From Halichondria panicea (Eukaryota; Porifera; Demospongiae; Suberitida; Halichondriidae): DNA of 64,000 bases. Position numbers and translations under genes: made by a program. Every line of letters starts with the position of its first letter. Positions within the stretch are counted from its first letter, which is position 1. Below, piece after piece: positions 1-11,759 of the stretch. Under the pieces are notes generated by a model. The model saw nothing but the letters and a program-made list of their open reading frames with translations. It did not search any database and was not told the origin of the DNA. The stretch spans positions 1 through 64,000 of the forward strand of contig NW_026986607.1 of NCBI RefSeq assembly GCF_963675165.1. The letters are read 5' to 3'.

Positions 1-337
1 CCCCCAGGACAGTAGCTCCGGGGGGGGGGGGGGGTTCCGTCCTTAGGATATTTCCTCCCCCTGGAGTTTCTGTCCTAGGACAAAAAGCTCCTACCCCAGG
101 ACCAGAGCTCCCCCATTCTGCGGTGCAGGTGAAAGTCAGTCCACATGCAGGTAATCTGAGAAGACTAGTCTAGGCTACGAAGTAAACAGCCATAGACTAG
201 ATGCAATAGATGCTGTATCTATTATGTTATAGATCTCAATACTCAATAAATACAACAATGCAAGAGAAAGAAGTACAATAAATATAACCAAAAGTGCACA
301 AATCATAAAGTGATACAACCAGAACAAAACCAATTAC
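1..337. other. Non-coding left edge with G-run and CCCCAGGAC repeats
   Basis: No gene is visible. A run of about sixteen G follows position 18, and variants of CCCCAGGAC or its complement recur through the first 125 bases, giving a small imperfect repeat patch. From 180 to 337 the sequence is AT-rich and featureless and leads into the 3' end of the minus-strand transposase remnant. Confidence 0.5.
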
Positions 338-2154
338 CTACTGGTTCATTGCGAATTTTGGCACAGCGATAGTGATACTACTCACTAAATTTGTCACACA
401 TGACCATATCCTCAAAAGAGTCCGGTCTCTTGCACATGCAGTATATTGTAATGGCAATGGTTTGTGGTGTTGGTCTTTTGGGCATCGCTTTCTTTGTGCG
501 AGGGAACCGTGAGAGTTTGCCCTTCTCAAAGCACTTAATGAGATGTGCTCTCATTTTGGCCTCATCAAACACTAGAGAATCCACATTATCGTTCATAGCA
601 GCGTGATTGCAGCAGCAATGCTAAATAGTCCGCAGTTGTTAGCACCCTCTTGCTGCTGGAGAGCCACCACAGAGCCCATTGCATTGAATTAATGGGCTAT
701 ACACTTGTGCTATCTGGAGCTCAGTACTTGGGGAAAGCATTATATGGACCTTTCCAGGTGCAGTCCATTTTCCCTCCCATTCGATGAGAATTGGCCATAT
801 TCTTTAGCATGACACTGCTGCCAACTGGATAACTCTATGACAAAAATGGCAAAAATTAAGCTAAAATTTGCTATATAAAATAACACCTTCAAAGAGTTAT
901 GCTTGTTGTCATACTGCTGCTTCTGTTTTTGCTGTGCAGCAGCAATGTTCTCCTTGGCATTGAGGTGACAGCGATCACGAATTTCCATCAACCTTCGGAG
1001 AATTCCATCCATGTCTTCTCCGTCTTCTTCATTTTCAGTCTCCTCTCCACTCAATTGGTCAGCATCTCCTCTATCTTCTATAGCGTCGGCACCATCTCGT
1101 TGATCCATATCAAAAGTAACAGCTTTCCGCGGGTGGCGATTGAACATTAAGAAAAAGGGTGTGTACTTTGATGACGCCTACAATCAAAAAATAAAAGCAT
1201 GCATGATATAATAATTAAAATTTTACCTGTTTTGATATGCGATAGGCATAAAGAGCAGCAGAGAGATGCTGATCCCAGTCATCAGTACTAGAATCGATTA
1301 CCTTCTTGAGAGTGTTCACTATAGAGTCTGGTTGAAGCGTTCATCAAGGCCATTTGTTTGTGGGTGGTAAGCACTTGATACGCAGTGCTGTATGTCAGTC
1401 AACTGAAAAAGTCGGGTGTTGATTTCGTTGACAAACTCTCTTCCTTGGTCTGATTGAATCACTTTTGGCCACCCATGCCTGCAAAATGTGTCAAACAGAA
1501 ATTTTGCTACACCTTCTGCTGATTTTGATGGGAGTGGGGCAGCCTCAGGCCACTTAGAAATAGTCTGAGAGCGTGATAATGTACTTGTTTCCAGAGCTTG
1601 TTTCAGGTAGAGGTCCTACCAAGTCAATACCAACTCTGTACCAGACCTTTGTCACAGGGATGGGATGTAGTTCTGCTCTGGGCTTCTGCAGTTGGTGATT
1701 CGTTCGTTGGCATTTGTCGCAGTGCTTGCAGAGCTGTATGACGTCAGCATGTAGGCCTTTCCAGTAGATATCCTGAGCAACCTACATGCATGAAACAGAT
1801 ATAATTATACTTTATACGATATGATGATAAATATACCTTTCCATAGGTCTTGTCTCTCCCAAAATGCATTCCATCCAGTCCATCGTGGCACATGTTTAGT
1901 ATCCTGCTTTTCTCCTCTTGCTTCACCACAACTCTTCTCATTCTATGGATGCCAGTGCTGTCCTTCTCAGGCAGGTATAAGCATTGTTGCTGCAGAGCAT
2001 ATCTTTGAACTTTGTCTCTTATACTTCTCTTGTCATTAGTGGAAAGCCCGTCTCTGTATTTCTTCTGGCCAGCATTGCTGGCAGCAGTCTTGTACAGCAG
2101 TATGTCCTCATACTCTTGTTGAGTAGCCATTCTGATTGCTAACAGTCTATACAT
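338..2154 (-). pseudogene. Decayed Ginger1-like integrase with GPY/F, Ulp1 and PHD remnants
   Basis: Read on the minus strand. Exon 1 (about 2154-1837) ends in the HHCC zinc-binding start 'HDGLDGMHFGRDKTYGK'. Exon 2 (1781-1227) gives CKHCDKCQ, then 'GIDLVGPLPETSSGNKY' with the first catalytic Asp, 'SDQGREF' with the second, and 'SAYHPQTNGLDERFNQT' near the catalytic Glu. Exon 3 (1177-887) has 'YTPFFLMFNRHPR'. The next exon (about 834-735) has the 'WKGPYNAF' GPY/F module. Nearer 338 lie 'GANNCGLFSIAAA' (the catalytic Cys of a C48/Ulp1-type protease) and half a PHD finger. Breaks seen: frameshifts near 1565 and 1330, a frameshift near 600, a stop in the PHD core near 380, and probable loss of the region between GPY/F and the Ulp1 Cys. 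Integrase plus Ulp1 plus PHD with introns is, as I recall, the Ginger1 cut-and-paste transposon layout. It is not functional. Confidence 0.8.
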
Positions 2155-2221
2155 TTCTCATGCACTCGCACGTACGCTTATACTATAGCCTTGACAGGTT
2201 TTGACAGGGTACATGTACCCG

Positions 2222-3311
2222 GTAGCCTCGATCTCAGGCCGAGTTTTCGCTTTTATAACGGTTAGGCGAACAACTGGGCCTGGTACTAGTTGTCTGCGCA
2301 TGCGTCAATCGTTCGTCAGATTCTGACGAATGGATATTCTCGTTCACTTTTGTGACATTTATATTCGTGTACTATCGTGTACTAGAAGTCAGTTCCCGTT
2401 TTATCATTATTGGAATAGATTGGAATGGCTCTTAGCTGAAGCTTCTCTCTTCTCTGAAGCTTATTCTGAAGACTGAACAACAAGGGAAGAGGTATAAAGC
2501 TTTGTCAAGCTTGTTAAGGTCAGATATTTTTGTGTGGGCCCTATGGCCGGCTATGCTATCAAGTCTTGTTCATGTTTGGCAAGAATGTAGGTAGACTATA
2601 GTTTCATCATTAATATGGTGGATCAAGTGAAGAGTGTGAGCTAGAGAACTTGGTGCTGCCATCATCAGCTCGTCGACAATGACACTATAACTGAGAAATT
2701 TAATATGTATAGGTCTACACGTATTTAAAATGTCTACTTCTCTGTACAGGAGCAATGGCTAATATCCAGCTATCCCAACAGTGCTCCTCTTGGCTATACT
2801 AACGGACGAGACTGGACAGTTTGAGGTAAGGGTTTAACCGTCTTTGGTTTCTTTTAATATTGTCCTATACTCACAGACACAGGACTGGAGTATGACCTGC
2901 TCATTCGAGCGTTGCTGGGTAGCTCAGAGACATCAAGAGAATCTACGTTTTCTCAAGCAATGAGTTACGAGTTGGGGCCTAGAATCAGAGAAGTCCAGCA
3001 GCCTGCTAAATCTTTTTGAAACGTAATTTGAAGGCATTCAATCATCTTGAAGTTGCCCTGGGTCACTGTAATTGTGCTGCAGCACAACTGGCAACTCCCC
3101 AGGCCTTTGTGAAGCAGCTCCCTATGTGCATTTTTTGTGTACTCACTCTGTGCATTTTCTGTGTACAAATTTCTATTATTGATTTATTAAATATTTTTGC
3201 CGACCACAAATATACAATGAAAATTTGACGCATGCACAGACAACTAGTACCAGGCCCAGTTGTTAGCCTAACCGTTATAAAAGCGAAAACTCGGCCTGGG
3301 ATCGAGGCTAC
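2222..3311. mobile_element. Non-autonomous DNA element with ~85-bp terminal inverted repeats
   Basis: The left end (GTAGCCTCGATCTCAGGCCG onward, to about 2308) is the reverse complement of the right end (about 3227 to 3311), including GTTATAAAAGCG and the CTAGTACCAGGCCCAGTTG block. The interior has no convincing coding sequence. Termini of the same type occur alone near 24865 and 53530, so this is a multicopy family. No clean target duplication could be defined. It separates the two Ginger1-like copies. Confidence 0.75.
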
Positions 3312-3439
3312 ATTGCTCCCACAATTCCGAAGTCAGTGAAAATGGACTCCAAAGTGCAAATTGGCTCCTCTAAGTTGCAAATGGAAGAGCAAGAAACTGA
3401 GACGTAGCCATATGCTGCCATCACTACTTACCTACAATC

Positions 3440-6400
3440 AGGCATGTATCCACCAGACGCTGACAAAAAGGAGAAGCGTGGCCTCCGCAAAAGAGCGAAG
3501 TATTTCATGCTGTTCAGGGGCAAGCTGCAGTATGTAGGAGGAAATAAGAAGAACACTCCTAGATTGGTAGTGGAAGGTGAAGAAGACAGAAGAAAGATCA
3601 TTGAGAGCATCCATGGGCAAGCTCATCTAGGAAGAGACAAAACACTTTCTCAGCTAACTCAACGATACTACTGGCCAAACATGTACAAGACAGCATGTGC
3701 CTACGTAAGTTTCAAATTTATATACCTTGTTATAGTGCAGGTGTTTGGTGCATTGAACGGTATTTCTCTTGCAGATTGCTTCATGTGACCACTGCCAGCG
3801 CCAAAACCATAAGTTGCATAAAACTAATGCAACACTTCATCCCATTCCTGTTAAAGAAGAAGCCTGGTATCAGGTTGGAATGGATTTAGTGGGACCTCTG
3901 CCTGTAACTCCAGCAGGAAACAAGTTCTTGATGACAATTACAGATTACTACACAAAGTGGGCTGTAGCTGCAGCTCTAGAAGACAAAACTGCATTGTCAG
4001 TAGCCAACGTCTTATACTCGGTATAATTATATAAATTATGTGATGTGCATGCAACGGCCCTTAGTTATAATTATTTACTGTAACGCAGGTATTTTGCACA
4101 TACGGCTGCCCTACTGTTATCCTCAGTGACTAAGGAAGAGAATTTGTCAATAAAGTTACTGAGGCACTCTTTAAAAGAACAAACACACAGCATAGAATCA
4201 CTTCCGCCTATCATCCTCAAGTAAGAAGCATGCATGCACATAATTAAATACTGTATAATAAATTATGGCATATATAGATATACTTTCACACCACCCCAGA
4301 AAGGAAGTTCGAAAAAGGAGTGAACGTTTTTACTTTTACCTAGTGCAAAAAGGAGTGAATACATATAGGATATACATGCAACTATTATAATTATGGTATA
4401 ATTATTATGGCTAATTACTGAATTTTCAGACTAATGGCCTCACAGAGCGATTCAATCAGACAATCTGTCGTTCTCTCAGCAAGTTAGTGAATGAAGCACA
4501 CAATGATTGGGATACAAAGCTAGACACTATTCTGTTTGCATACCGAGTGTCGAAACACCGATCAACCGGCTATTCGCCATTCTTCATGATGTTTCATCGT
4601 GAAGCTCGGCTGCCTATAGAAGCAGATGTAGAGCAAAACGAAACAGTGACCAGTGAAGATATAGATACAGAGACAACTGCAGATGCTTTTATTGAGAAAA
4701 TGCTCAAGAGGCAAGAAGATATAAAGAGCATAGCTGGTGAAAACATAAAAAAATCTCAAAAAAAGCAAAAGGAGTGCTATGATAAACGGCATTCACCAGA
4801 GGTATATAATTATACAGCCCTATATATATTATACAGGCTGCATGCAAGTATATATACACTTGCACATTCATGTGTGCGAATGCTATAATTATGTACGAAG
4901 CATATATGATTTCAAACTGTGCAGTTTGTTCTAAGCAAATTAAATACATTTTATATTTAGGAACTGCAACCTGGAATCAAGGTTTTGGTTGAGAACACCC
5001 AACAAAAGGAGAGGAAAGGTGGAAAGCTCGAAAACAAGTATAGTGGACCATACATTATTAAGACCTCAGATGGAAAGGGTGTCTATACCCTTAAGGACTT
5101 GGATGGGAAGGTGTTAAAAAAGAAATGTAATATCAAACGTCTCAAGGTAAATATGAATGTATATAGCTAATCCTATAACTATATACCATAATTGTGATAA
5201 ATAACACATGCATAATACAGGCTTATATGGATCCTTCTTCATTGGTTGAACAAAAAGGTATTTATTTAGCTACCAGCACAGGTGGCAATTTTATACTGCA
5301 CATATATACATGCATGTAGCCTGCATGCGCATGAGATTCGATCCCTATAATGTAGCTCTCAGTGGCCAAACTCCACCGGATAAATCCAATGGCTCTACCC
5401 CACCAGAGAAATCCAATGGCCCTACCCCACCAGAGAAATCCAATGGCCCCACCTCACCAGAAGATCCAAATGGCCCCACCCCACCGAAGAAATCCAATGG
5501 CCCCACCCCACCAGAAGATCCAAATGGCCCCACCCCACCGGAGAAATCCAATGGCCCCACCCCACCAGAAGATCCAAATGGCCCCACCCCACCGGAGAAA
5601 TCCGATGGTCCCACCCCACCAGAATATATGGACATGGACCTGTGGTGACTCATTTGCAACCAATTGATGATGTCCCCTTAGATCGTCCACCACCACCTAA
5701 GAGACGAAAGTCTAATCAGTCTGTACCTAAGAGTCAAAAGGTAACTTCTGTCAGCCACGTGCACGTGCATGGCATAATTGTCCTGACATTAATTTTGTGA
5801 TCAGGCACGGTCAATTAATATGTAGAACCTAAGATATACTATTAACTACATAATAATTATTGTACATTCTCAGACCAGGTATGCTGGGAGTCTCTGGATA
5901 CCTGACTTAGATCTACGTTACAGGGATAGGGCAGTTGTAAAGAGAGGAAAACTATGTGACAAGCATATGTATGCTGCCCATGAAGTGCTGAGGTATGCGT
6001 TCCCTCATCTGCATGGTCTTCAATCGACATTACTTACTCAAAAAGAGTTTAAAGCAATGCAATGTCATGACTCTGTTGTAAGAGGTAAGGGTTAGGCTTA
6101 TATAATGTTATCTTGATGGATCACTAATTAATTATATTACTGTAATGTACATAGTGTATAATAATAATTATCGCCTATAATTATATGCAGCCGTTCAGAT
6201 ACTATTTGTTGAGGAAAGAGAGCACTGGGTTGTTTCCAGCCTCACCAATGGAAAACTGAGACTATACGACAGCTGTTCAACTGGAGAATTAACCTCAGTC
6301 TTCAAGTACAGCTAGCTCAAATATATGGCAATCAATTTGCGGTAAACAACAAACTCAAAGTTTACATTGAGCCTGTACAGAAGCAAGAAGGAGAAATGGA

Positions 6401-6740
6401 CTGTGGTGTTTTAAGCATTGCAAATGCATACAATGCTGCACAGGCGAAGAGTACAAAAGATGTAACGTATGACTCACAACAAATGCGTTCACACATTCAG
6501 CACTGTTTTGAAGCTAAAACGTTCAGCACTTTTCCTCAATCTAAAAATTCGGCAGCAATCAACAGATGTGATCCCAAACAGATAACCATCGAGCTGTACT
6601 GCACTTGTGGTCTTCCAGAGACATATGATAGCCGAATGACCGAGTGTACAAAATGCCAAAAGTGGTTTCACTTTAAATGCATGAACAAGGTCAGGCCAAG
6701 AGGATGGCTGTGTATAACATGTAGATCTAATTCATGTTAA
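3440..6740 (+). pseudogene. Ginger1-like integrase - Ulp1 protease - PHD finger gene, intron-containing, broken
   Basis: Exons with GT-AG borders: about 3440-3704, 3775-4020, 4089-4220, 4430-4801, 4961-5146, 5221-5257, about 5361-5739, 5874-6084, 6191-6740. Visible in order: HHCC zinc domain ('GQAHLGRDKT', 'CDHCQRQNH'), integrase core ('GMDLVGPLPVTPAGNKF', 'SAYHPQ', 'TNGLTERFNQT'), the 'YRVSKHRSTGYSPFFMMF' segment, GPY/F ('NKYSGPYIIKT'), a Pro-rich repeat linker, then a C48/Ulp1-type protease with His in 'EREHWVV', Asp in 'LRLYDS' and Cys in 'MDCGVLSIA', and a C-terminal PHD finger ('YCTCGLPE', 'CTKCQKWFHFKC', 'GWLCITC'). Three lesions are seen: a TAA exactly where the Gln of the SDQGREF motif should be (about 4130), a frameshift after the repeat linker (about 5640), and a frameshift inside the protease (about 6300). 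Better preserved than the minus-strand copy, but unlikely to make active transposase. Confidence 0.85.
5370..5628. repeat. 18/36-bp minisatellite coding a (T/S)PPEKSNGP linker
   Basis: About fourteen 18-bp units alternate between a CCACCGGAGAAATCCAATGG type and a CCACCAGAAGATCCAAATGG type, giving a 36-bp higher-order period. On the plus strand they encode PPEKSNGPT and PPEDPNGPT units between the integrase and protease halves of the transposase. Unit length is a multiple of 3, so copy number can change without frameshift, although the exon shifts frame just after the array. Open frames on the opposite strand are shadows of the repeat. Confidence 0.9.
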
Positions 6741-7043
6741 CTGTATCACCAAACTGTTAAATTGTTATTAAATAGCTAGCTAGCAAGCTATATTATAGAC
6801 ATTGAATATTATTGTTTTGCCATTATTATACGTAGACCATTACTTGTTTTTGCCATTGATTCTCGACTCAACCTCCATTACTTCTAATACGTACGACGCT
6901 GGCCTCATCTCATACCGATATAATTTATGTGTAGAACCAGGAGTAGTTAACAAGAAGAAGCATGTATACGTGTACATATAATTATAATGGTTTATTGAAA
7001 GCAGTTTATAGTGACAGTTAATTAAATTTGAGGGATCAGGCCC
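6741..7043. other. AT-rich spacer, nothing recognised
   Basis: Lies between the end of the plus-strand transposase and the 4-bp duplication of the next element. No terminal repeat for the Ginger1-like copy could be identified here. Confidence 0.4.
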
Positions 7044-7453
7044 TCTTGTATGGAAGGGTATTAGAGTCAAAATTCCCAGCCTTTTTGTCCCAGTAAATGT
7101 CCCGGTGTTTGTCCCAGTAAACATCCCGGTAAAGGTCCCAGTACATGTCCCGGTACGCCTTTTTCCTGTGGGCAAGGTCGACCAGCCTCCCAAATTTGGG
7201 GTGTGGTTGTCACAGCCCAGCAATTACTGCTGCATCCGCTCCAGTTTCTTGCCCCGGCAAGTGTCCCGGTATGTGTCCCAGTAAGTGTCCCGGTATGTGT
7301 CCCGGTATGTGCACCGGCAAGTGTCCCAGTATGTGTCCCGGTATGTGTCCCGGCACATGCCCCAGTACCAGAATAAAGATTGCAACAAGTTAACTCATGG
7401 AATGCGCATGCGCAATGGAAGTGAATGCCTCGTGTCATAAAAGAGCCTTGTGG

Positions 7454-7572
7454 AGGCTAAGAAGATACGAAGAACCTAGCCATGTGAGGCTAAGAAGACA
7501 CAAAGAACCTAGCCTTGTGAGGCTAAGAAGACACTAAGAACCTAGCATGCAGCCTTGTGAGGGGCTAAGAAG
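7454..7572. repeat. ~35-bp tandem repeat inside the 2.1 kb element
   Basis: Four imperfect copies of a unit containing GAGGCTAAGAAGACAC and AAGAACCTAGCC sit just inside the left arm. Non-coding. Confidence 0.75.
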
Positions 7573-7953
7573 ACTCAAACTTCTGATTTGATTTTACACA
7601 TAAACTTATGACTGTTTGTTGTTGTTTTTTGTCTCAAGAGGAGGGTTGTAGTGAGGCAGCTGCCTATTATACAAGACCACTCCCATTTTAGTCATGTAAA
7701 CTGGATAATTATACACAAAATAAAGCCAGTGTTAAATTTAAAGTTATAACGTTTAATAGATTGGAGTACAAAGGAGTATGAAACAGCACTTGAAATGGGT
7801 GGTATTAAAGTCGTTCTAGAGGAATGCAGTCCAGTTCAAGAGTGTTTCCGTCGGTTGGTGACAGATATTCTTGGTGTTCCTCTTCATAGAAGTTACTCTA
7901 GGACTTGCTGCACTAATCTATGTGTATAGATGTATGTCAGTGACACTGATAGT

Positions 7954-8688
7954 CAGGGGCGTAGGCAGGAATTTGAGGAAGGGGGGGCTGAGCTGAAAGG
8001 GTGTGAAGGAGCGCCGAAAATTTTCGGCGACCGGAAACCACACCTCCTAATTAATGACTGATTTCGGGGAATAGTTGTTGTACCAGGAGTGTCTGGTTGT
8101 GTACGATTTATGATGTTACAATAATTATTTTGTTGTTAATATGCATGAAACATTGCTAATATTTACAGTGCTAACTACATGTACAATGTATATGATAATG
8201 TAGCTGATCAGTTACTTTGCTGGCTCTTCATCAGTACTCAGGCTGGCAGTACTAGAGGCTAGAGCTTGGCAAACTGGCACTAGAGCTTGGCAAGTTGGCA
8301 CTAGATCTTGGCCTTGACTCACGCTTGAGAAATAATGGTCCAGTTTCTGCGACATAGTTGCTGCTCTCAATCAACCTCTGTGGTAGATTATTGATCAGTT
8401 GCACAGTGCATTGCACATGTGCAAGAAATAGTTTATAGCCACACCTGTTTCAATTAAATGGTGCATGCTAGCCAGCTAGCTAGCTAGCTTAGTTACACTG
8501 AAGAATCAAAGTTACTAGTATAGTATAGAGCTAGCTCTTGGACATGCTGTTTGTCTGCCACTAATCTATACCTGTAATTCCCAGGCTCAGTGAAGACAAT
8601 CATCAGAGAAGGTGGGGCTCTTAGTGTGGTTTTTGCAGAGGAAGGGGGGGCTCCAGCCCCCAAAGCCCTGCCCCTCCCTACGCCCCTG
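7954..8688. mobile_element. hAT-like MITE with CAGGGGCGTAGGCAGG ends
   Basis: Starts CAGGGGCGTAGGCAGG and ends with the inverted CCCTACGCCCCTG. ATAGT flanks both sides (7949-7953 and 8689-8693). G-rich and C-rich subterminal stretches pair across the element. Similar termini recur at 56899-57499 and 57881-58139. The CAGNGGCGTAG terminus resembles hAT-type ends, but the duplication is 5 bp rather than the usual 8. Confidence 0.75.
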
Positions 8689-9176
8689 ATAGTGTCTTCG
8701 CTTCTACTGCACTGTCACATACATTCTACTGTACTGTCACACACATACTGTACTGTCAGATCACATACATCAAGACACTAATTATTATATATAATGCACA
8801 CTAGGCTAATCACTCCCTAAAGTGTATTGCCTCGAATAAATACCTCGTGAAGTTTTGCGTTTTATCACTGGGACACATACCGGGACACTTACTGGGACAC
8901 AAACCGGGACACTTACTGGGACACATACCGGGACACTTGCTGGGGCAAAGAACTGGAGCGGATGCAAGCAGTAATTGCTGGGCTGTGACGACCACACCTC
9001 AAATTTGGGAGGCTGGTCGACCTCGCCCACAGGAAAAAGGCGTACCGGGACGTATACCGGGACATTTACCGGGACATTTACCAGGACAAACACTGGGACA
9101 AATACTGGGACAAAAGCTGGGAATTTTGACTCTAATACCCTTCCATACTCTTGTAGCAAGAGTGATGTAGCATCAC

Positions 9177-9283
9177 GTAGGGGTCCATGATTTGATGATC
9201 TTGTTCCGTAGGGGTCCATGATTATTTTGATGATCTTGTTCCGTATATAGGGGTCCATGATTTGATGATCTTGTTCCACGGAT
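9177..9283. repeat. Three tandem copies of a ~35-bp GGGGTCCATGATTTGATGATC unit
   Basis: The unit runs from the GTAGGGGTCCATG block to TTGATGATCTTGTTCC and is repeated three times, the second and third with small insertions. It lies directly outside the 2.1 kb element and covers the start of the retroelement remnant. Confidence 0.8.
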
Positions 9284-9284
9284 G

Positions 9285-9610
9285 CACATAATTGAAGATC
9301 GGACGGCAGCGAAGGATAGCTTGCACCTTAGCCAACTGATTACTACTGAGTATAGTTTTTCCCTTATTTCCAGGCGAGCATGTCTGCTAGTCTTTTGTAG
9401 AAGGTGGCGGCCTCTTGCCCCAGTCCACCTGTGGTTTATAGAAGACGTCGACGAGGGGGTGAAAACTCCTTGCTCAATGTCTCTGACGCGTTGGCCGTAA
9501 GCCCGTTTATTTTTGTCCTCATGTTTCTTATACCTCATGTTTCTTGTGCAGCTTTGATGGTTCTGGAGCTGTTGCTGGGTGCATTCGGGTACATCAAAAT
9601 ATGCGTTTTG
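9285..9610 (-). pseudogene. Retroelement RT-tail remnant
   Basis: Minus-strand frames give 'YFDVPECTQ', 'KNKRAYGQRVRDIEQGVFTP' and, after a frame break, 'SWLRCKLSFAAVRSSIMCIR'. I recognise these from memory as the conserved tail following the reverse transcriptase in a class of invertebrate retroelement proteins (a charged K/R-AY-x-RV-x-E block, then a W-x-R-C-x-L-SF-x-x-x-RS-x-x-CIRG block). Nothing of the RT catalytic core is present and the frame is broken at least once. Family placement (non-LTR or other) is uncertain. Confidence 0.45.
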
Positions 9611-10784
9611 AACAGAAAACCAGAACCTCTTGCACGGATGTCTAAGCGGGCATTGTCAGTGGTTAAATGGCTGAGCGGTGGGATAAAGATTCTCGCTTAG
9701 TGGTTGTAGTCGGGGTTCTCATGTTCTGTGGCAACATTGTGGCAGACTTTGGTGAGAAGTGAAGCAGTCAGGTCACGTAGCTCGTTATGCCTTCTAGTTG
9801 GGAAGGCGCCCTTTGGTAAAAATCATTGCGCATGGTTTGCTGAGAAGGCTGAGCCACAGTTGCACTTAGTTGGGGTTGATGGCAGTGGCCAGCCATAACA
9901 AATACAGGGTGCATCTCTGAAACCGTGGTCATCAATTGAAAGCCACCTTCAGAGGTTGCACCTGGCAGCTTGCTCATCGATGAGGCACCTTTCTCTCCTG
10001 GTACATGGTAGAACATTGCGTTGCTATCTCGAGGGGGGCCCTAAATCACTATGGGGGGCCTATATCACTAGTGCAATAGGCCCCCCCCCTAACACCCCAA
10101 ATCGCTAGCGTTTTAGGGCCGGGGGCCCCAAAAATAAGGGGGGGCCCATATCGCTTCTACACCGGTGGAACAAAACTGCTACATGTACGTGTACTGATAC
10201 CCAACCCAGAGCGCAGGGTTGGTTGGACTCCGCCCAACTAGTGCACAGTGAGGTTACAGGGATTTGAGGAGTTCTGTAATGTCGAGAGCGGAAGTACCTG
10301 TCACGTGAACCTTGGTAACAAGATTGAATTTTGGCTCATTCCAAACCAATTTTTCTCCAATAGAGCCTATTCATTTTTGTTAAACTGGGAAAACATCGAC
10401 TTACATCAGAAAGCTAAGAGCCTTTGGTAAAGGCTTTGCACCACAGCAGATTGTCAGCTGAAGCTATCCTTGAGATTCTAATCGTTTTGTGAGCTACTAC
10501 TTGCCCCAGCCTGCCCGTAAGCTGTTGAAAGTGTATCACTAGTCTCAGTAAAATCTCTCTTAGGCTAGCTCCAGCTGGATACACAGTTTGTGTGACAAAC
10601 TAATAGTATTAGCTCACGATTGGGCTCAAGGATAGCTTTAGCTGTGGTGTTTGGGCTTGCAGATAATTATAACACACACGCACACACACACGTGGGCACC
10701 AATAGTGAATACATACACATGTGCACACTAATAATTATGCAGAGCAAAGCCTCCTGTATAGGTCGATTTTTTCCCAAAATGTTT
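9611..10784. other. Intergenic, with a GC-rich palindromic patch
   Basis: The minus-strand open frame at 9768-10016 has no recognisable domain and is not called. At 10030-10155 several copies of GGGGGGCC(C/T) and its complement alternate with AAATCACTA or ATATCGCTT, giving a strongly self-complementary block. An AC microsatellite lies at 10672-10694. The rest is featureless. Confidence 0.45.
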
Positions 10785-11150
10785 GACTACTGTGCACATT
10801 GCGCATGCGCATATCCTGTATTGGCAAATTAATGGTGGGTTACAATTGTTTTGACACCTGGAAAATACAACACACAAGGTAAAATAAGTGTGTCTAGCTA
10901 TTTGGTGTTCTTTTATGGACAAAGTTCACGACTGATGTAACAGTTTGTGAGGAGTAGAACTCGGAAAACACCAGACAAGAGTAGCAGAGAGCATCTTGTG
11001 CAGGCAGGGGTGGTAGACAATACCAAAGCACCTGTGCATGCATGGGGAGTGACGGTTAATAATGACACTATGGACGTGCCATATAATAATAGTTGAGGGT
11101 CTAAACATTAATTTTGTGAATTGCATGCACGGAGAGTGACGGTTAATATT
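10785..11150. repeat. Dispersed repeat, copy 1 (partner at 31893)
   Basis: About 365 bp, from TTTGACTACTGTGCACATTG through the GCGCATGCGCAT motif to GAATTGCATGCA, nearly identical to 31893-32240 in the same orientation. It carries no plausible gene. Its second copy lies in the long spacer upstream of gene C, so it was either duplicated with the array or is a transposon of its own. Confidence 0.8.
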
Positions 11151-11759
11151 ATAGTTTATTGCTTTTTAATAAGTGCTGACATCAGCGTTTTACATTCAAA
11201 TTGCACAGGAAGCGACTCATCACCGACTGTGCAGGTATTTTTCCATATCGCACACCCGGAAGTATTATTGCACACTTGTTATTGCACACTAGGAAGTGAT
11301 TCTTATTTGGAATAAAACGTTTTCAGCAGTGAGAGAACATAGTTTACACACTTATAATCATGCATTGCAATATTTATCAGTCTCTTTTCTTGTTTTCTGA
11401 TGCTCTGTATCACTTCTGTGCTCTTTTTGCAGTGAAGCTGAGGGTCAGGAGGTTGTCAGTGTTCATATTTAATTAACGCATCAAACAGGCATCAGTGTTG
11501 GAAGTGGGTGCTTTGAGCGGAGTATTGCACATGTAGAAGTGTACTGCACCACCATATAAGCCTGTTCAGGCTTGTATAAAGTCGTTTTGGCTTCAAAAAC
11601 GGTTGTCACACTTTCTTCAGTTATAGCGGTGCATGTTTGTCTTGTAAGCAATGGTGACAATTCCGAGCTGCTTCTGTTATTCTGGTTGAGTGTGTCTGTT
11701 TGGTGTGTGCATTACACTGTGTTGGTGTGAGTGGTGTTTTCATGTCATTCAATGGCTTC

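Larger units (their letters stand above)
7048..9148. mobile_element. 2.1 kb element with ~340-bp inverted arms made of 12-bp tandem repeats
   Basis: The outer sequence GTATGGAAGGGTATTAGAGT at 7048 is mirrored at 9148, and TCTT directly flanks both ends (7044-7047 and 9149-9152), a 4-bp target duplication. Each arm contains a tandem array of a 12-mer of the type GTCCCGGTATGT/GTCCCAGTAAGT (7075-7170 and 7252-7365 left; 8868-8945 and 9043-9118 right), split by a unique block (TCGACCAGCCTCCCAAATTT and following) present inverted in both arms. No transposase is visible inside. A 4-bp TSD is compatible with mobilisation by a Ginger1-type integrase, which is suggestive beside two Ginger1-like genes but unproven. 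A second element is nested inside at 7954-8688. Confidence 0.8.

Noticed and set aside
5345-5696. Minus-strand Gly/Trp-rich frames over the minisatellite
   Set aside because: Shadows of the 18/36-bp repeat that codes on the plus strand within the transposase.
6840-7438. Open frames with GTCTGTFTG-like or LPGHLPG-like repeats on both strands, also at 8806-9279
   Set aside because: They are translations of the 12-bp tandem arrays in the inverted arms; all frames stay open because of the repeat, and no domain is present.
7075-9118. CRISPR-like array
   Set aside because: Units are contiguous 12-mers without unique spacers, in a eukaryotic transposon with TSD.
9768-10016. 82-codon minus-strand frame
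   Set aside because: No recognised motif, no splice context and not repeated elsewhere in the window.
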